A DNA stretch of 64,000 nt from Linnemannia schmuckeri (lineage: Eukaryota; Mortierellomycota; Mortierellomycetes; Mortierellales; Mortierellaceae): assembly GCA_029449235.1 (NCBI GenBank), contig JANATG010000016.1, positions 1,520,960-1,584,959 of the forward strand, given 5' to 3'. A model generated the notes under the pieces. That model made no database searches. It worked only from the letters and a program-made list of their open reading frames with translations, and was not told the origin of the DNA. A program made the position numbers and the translations under genes. Positions 63,725 to 64,000 of the stretch are shown one piece after another. Within the stretch, counting starts at the first letter, position 1. Each line of letters begins with the position of its first letter.

Positions 63725-64000
63725 TTTAGGGTTTTTTAGGGTTTTTTTAGGGTTTTTTAGGGTTTTTTTAGGGTTTTTTAGGGTTTTTTTAGGGTTTTTA
63801 GGGTTTTTAGGGTTTTTAGGGTTTTTTAGGGTTTTTTAGGGTTTTTTAGGGTTTTTTAGGGTTTTTTAGGGTTTTTTAGGGTTTTTTAGGGTTTTTAGGG
63901 TTTTTTAGGGTTTTTTTAGGGTTTTTTTAGGGTTTTTTAGGGTTTTTTAGGGTTTTTTAGGGTTTTTTAGGTTTTTAGGGTTTTTTTAGGGTTTTTTTTT
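63725..64000 (+). repeat. Telomere array, mostly TTTTTTAGGG
   Basis: About 27 units of T(n)AGGG to the end of the window. Most have n=6; n varies from 4 to 7 in complete units, and one unit has AGG. The G-rich strand runs 5' to 3' toward the window end, the orientation of a right-hand chromosome end. Confidence 0.92.

Noticed and set aside
63725..64000. Interstitial telomere-like repeat or intronic T-rich microsatellite
   Set aside because: The array is long, in the right orientation, and reaches the sequence end without return to unique DNA, so a true telomere is more likely.

Overview
The window is about 64 kb from one end of a fungal chromosome. Short GT-AG introns, gene content (ALG10, a Rac GTPase, EMC7, ATG4), chromodomain Ty3 elements and a terminal T-rich AGGG telomere array all fit a fungus. 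The very long disordered, Gln/Ser/Pro-rich extensions and long A/T homopolymers in introns and UTRs suggest an early-diverging lineage such as Mortierellomycota, but no marker fixes the species.

Unique host region (1-19740): five protein genes and one tRNA. ALG10 (minus, 8 exons) adds the last glucose to the lipid-linked N-glycan precursor. RAC1 (plus, 5 exons, one only 17 nt) is a Rho-family switch. EMC7 (minus, 8 exons) is a subunit of the ER membrane insertase. ATG4 (minus) is the Atg8-processing autophagy protease, here with huge added regions. A single-exon F-box/LRR protein (plus) follows. ALG10/RAC1 and ATG4/F-box are divergent pairs; RAC1/EMC7 converge. Then come a 941-bp non-autonomous DNA transposon with 31-bp inverted repeats and a 9-bp target duplication, and an intron-containing tRNA-Tyr(GTA).

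Retrotransposon region (19741-63724): almost wholly Ty3-type LTR retrotransposons in four families. Family A (846-bp LTRs, no chromodomain seen) is an apparently intact element sitting 14 bp upstream of the tRNA gene, next to an older LTR remnant of the same family at the same position. Families B (98-bp LTRs), C (203-bp LTRs) and D (258-bp LTRs) are chromodomain elements (chromoviruses) nested in one another. C lies in the pol of B (TSD GATAC), and D lies in the gag of a second B (TSD GCCTG). Other junctions fall exactly at LTR ends but lack matching target duplications, so the block looks like a recombined mosaic. In B and C, gag and pol overlap in the -1 frame with a G GGA AAN slippery site; A and D have one Gag-Pol ORF. 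All four share the primer binding site TGGTAGCAAAGG, as expected for initiator tRNA-Met. A family D element and one family C element (54707-60229) look coding-intact.

Chromosome end (63725-64000): a degenerate telomere array, mostly TTTTTTAGGG, starts directly inside the pol gene of a truncated B element, as if a broken end had been healed by telomerase.

All coordinates come from reading the sequence by eye. Splice sites were chosen by matching GT-AG signals, reading phase and recalled family sequence; no alignment or search was run.
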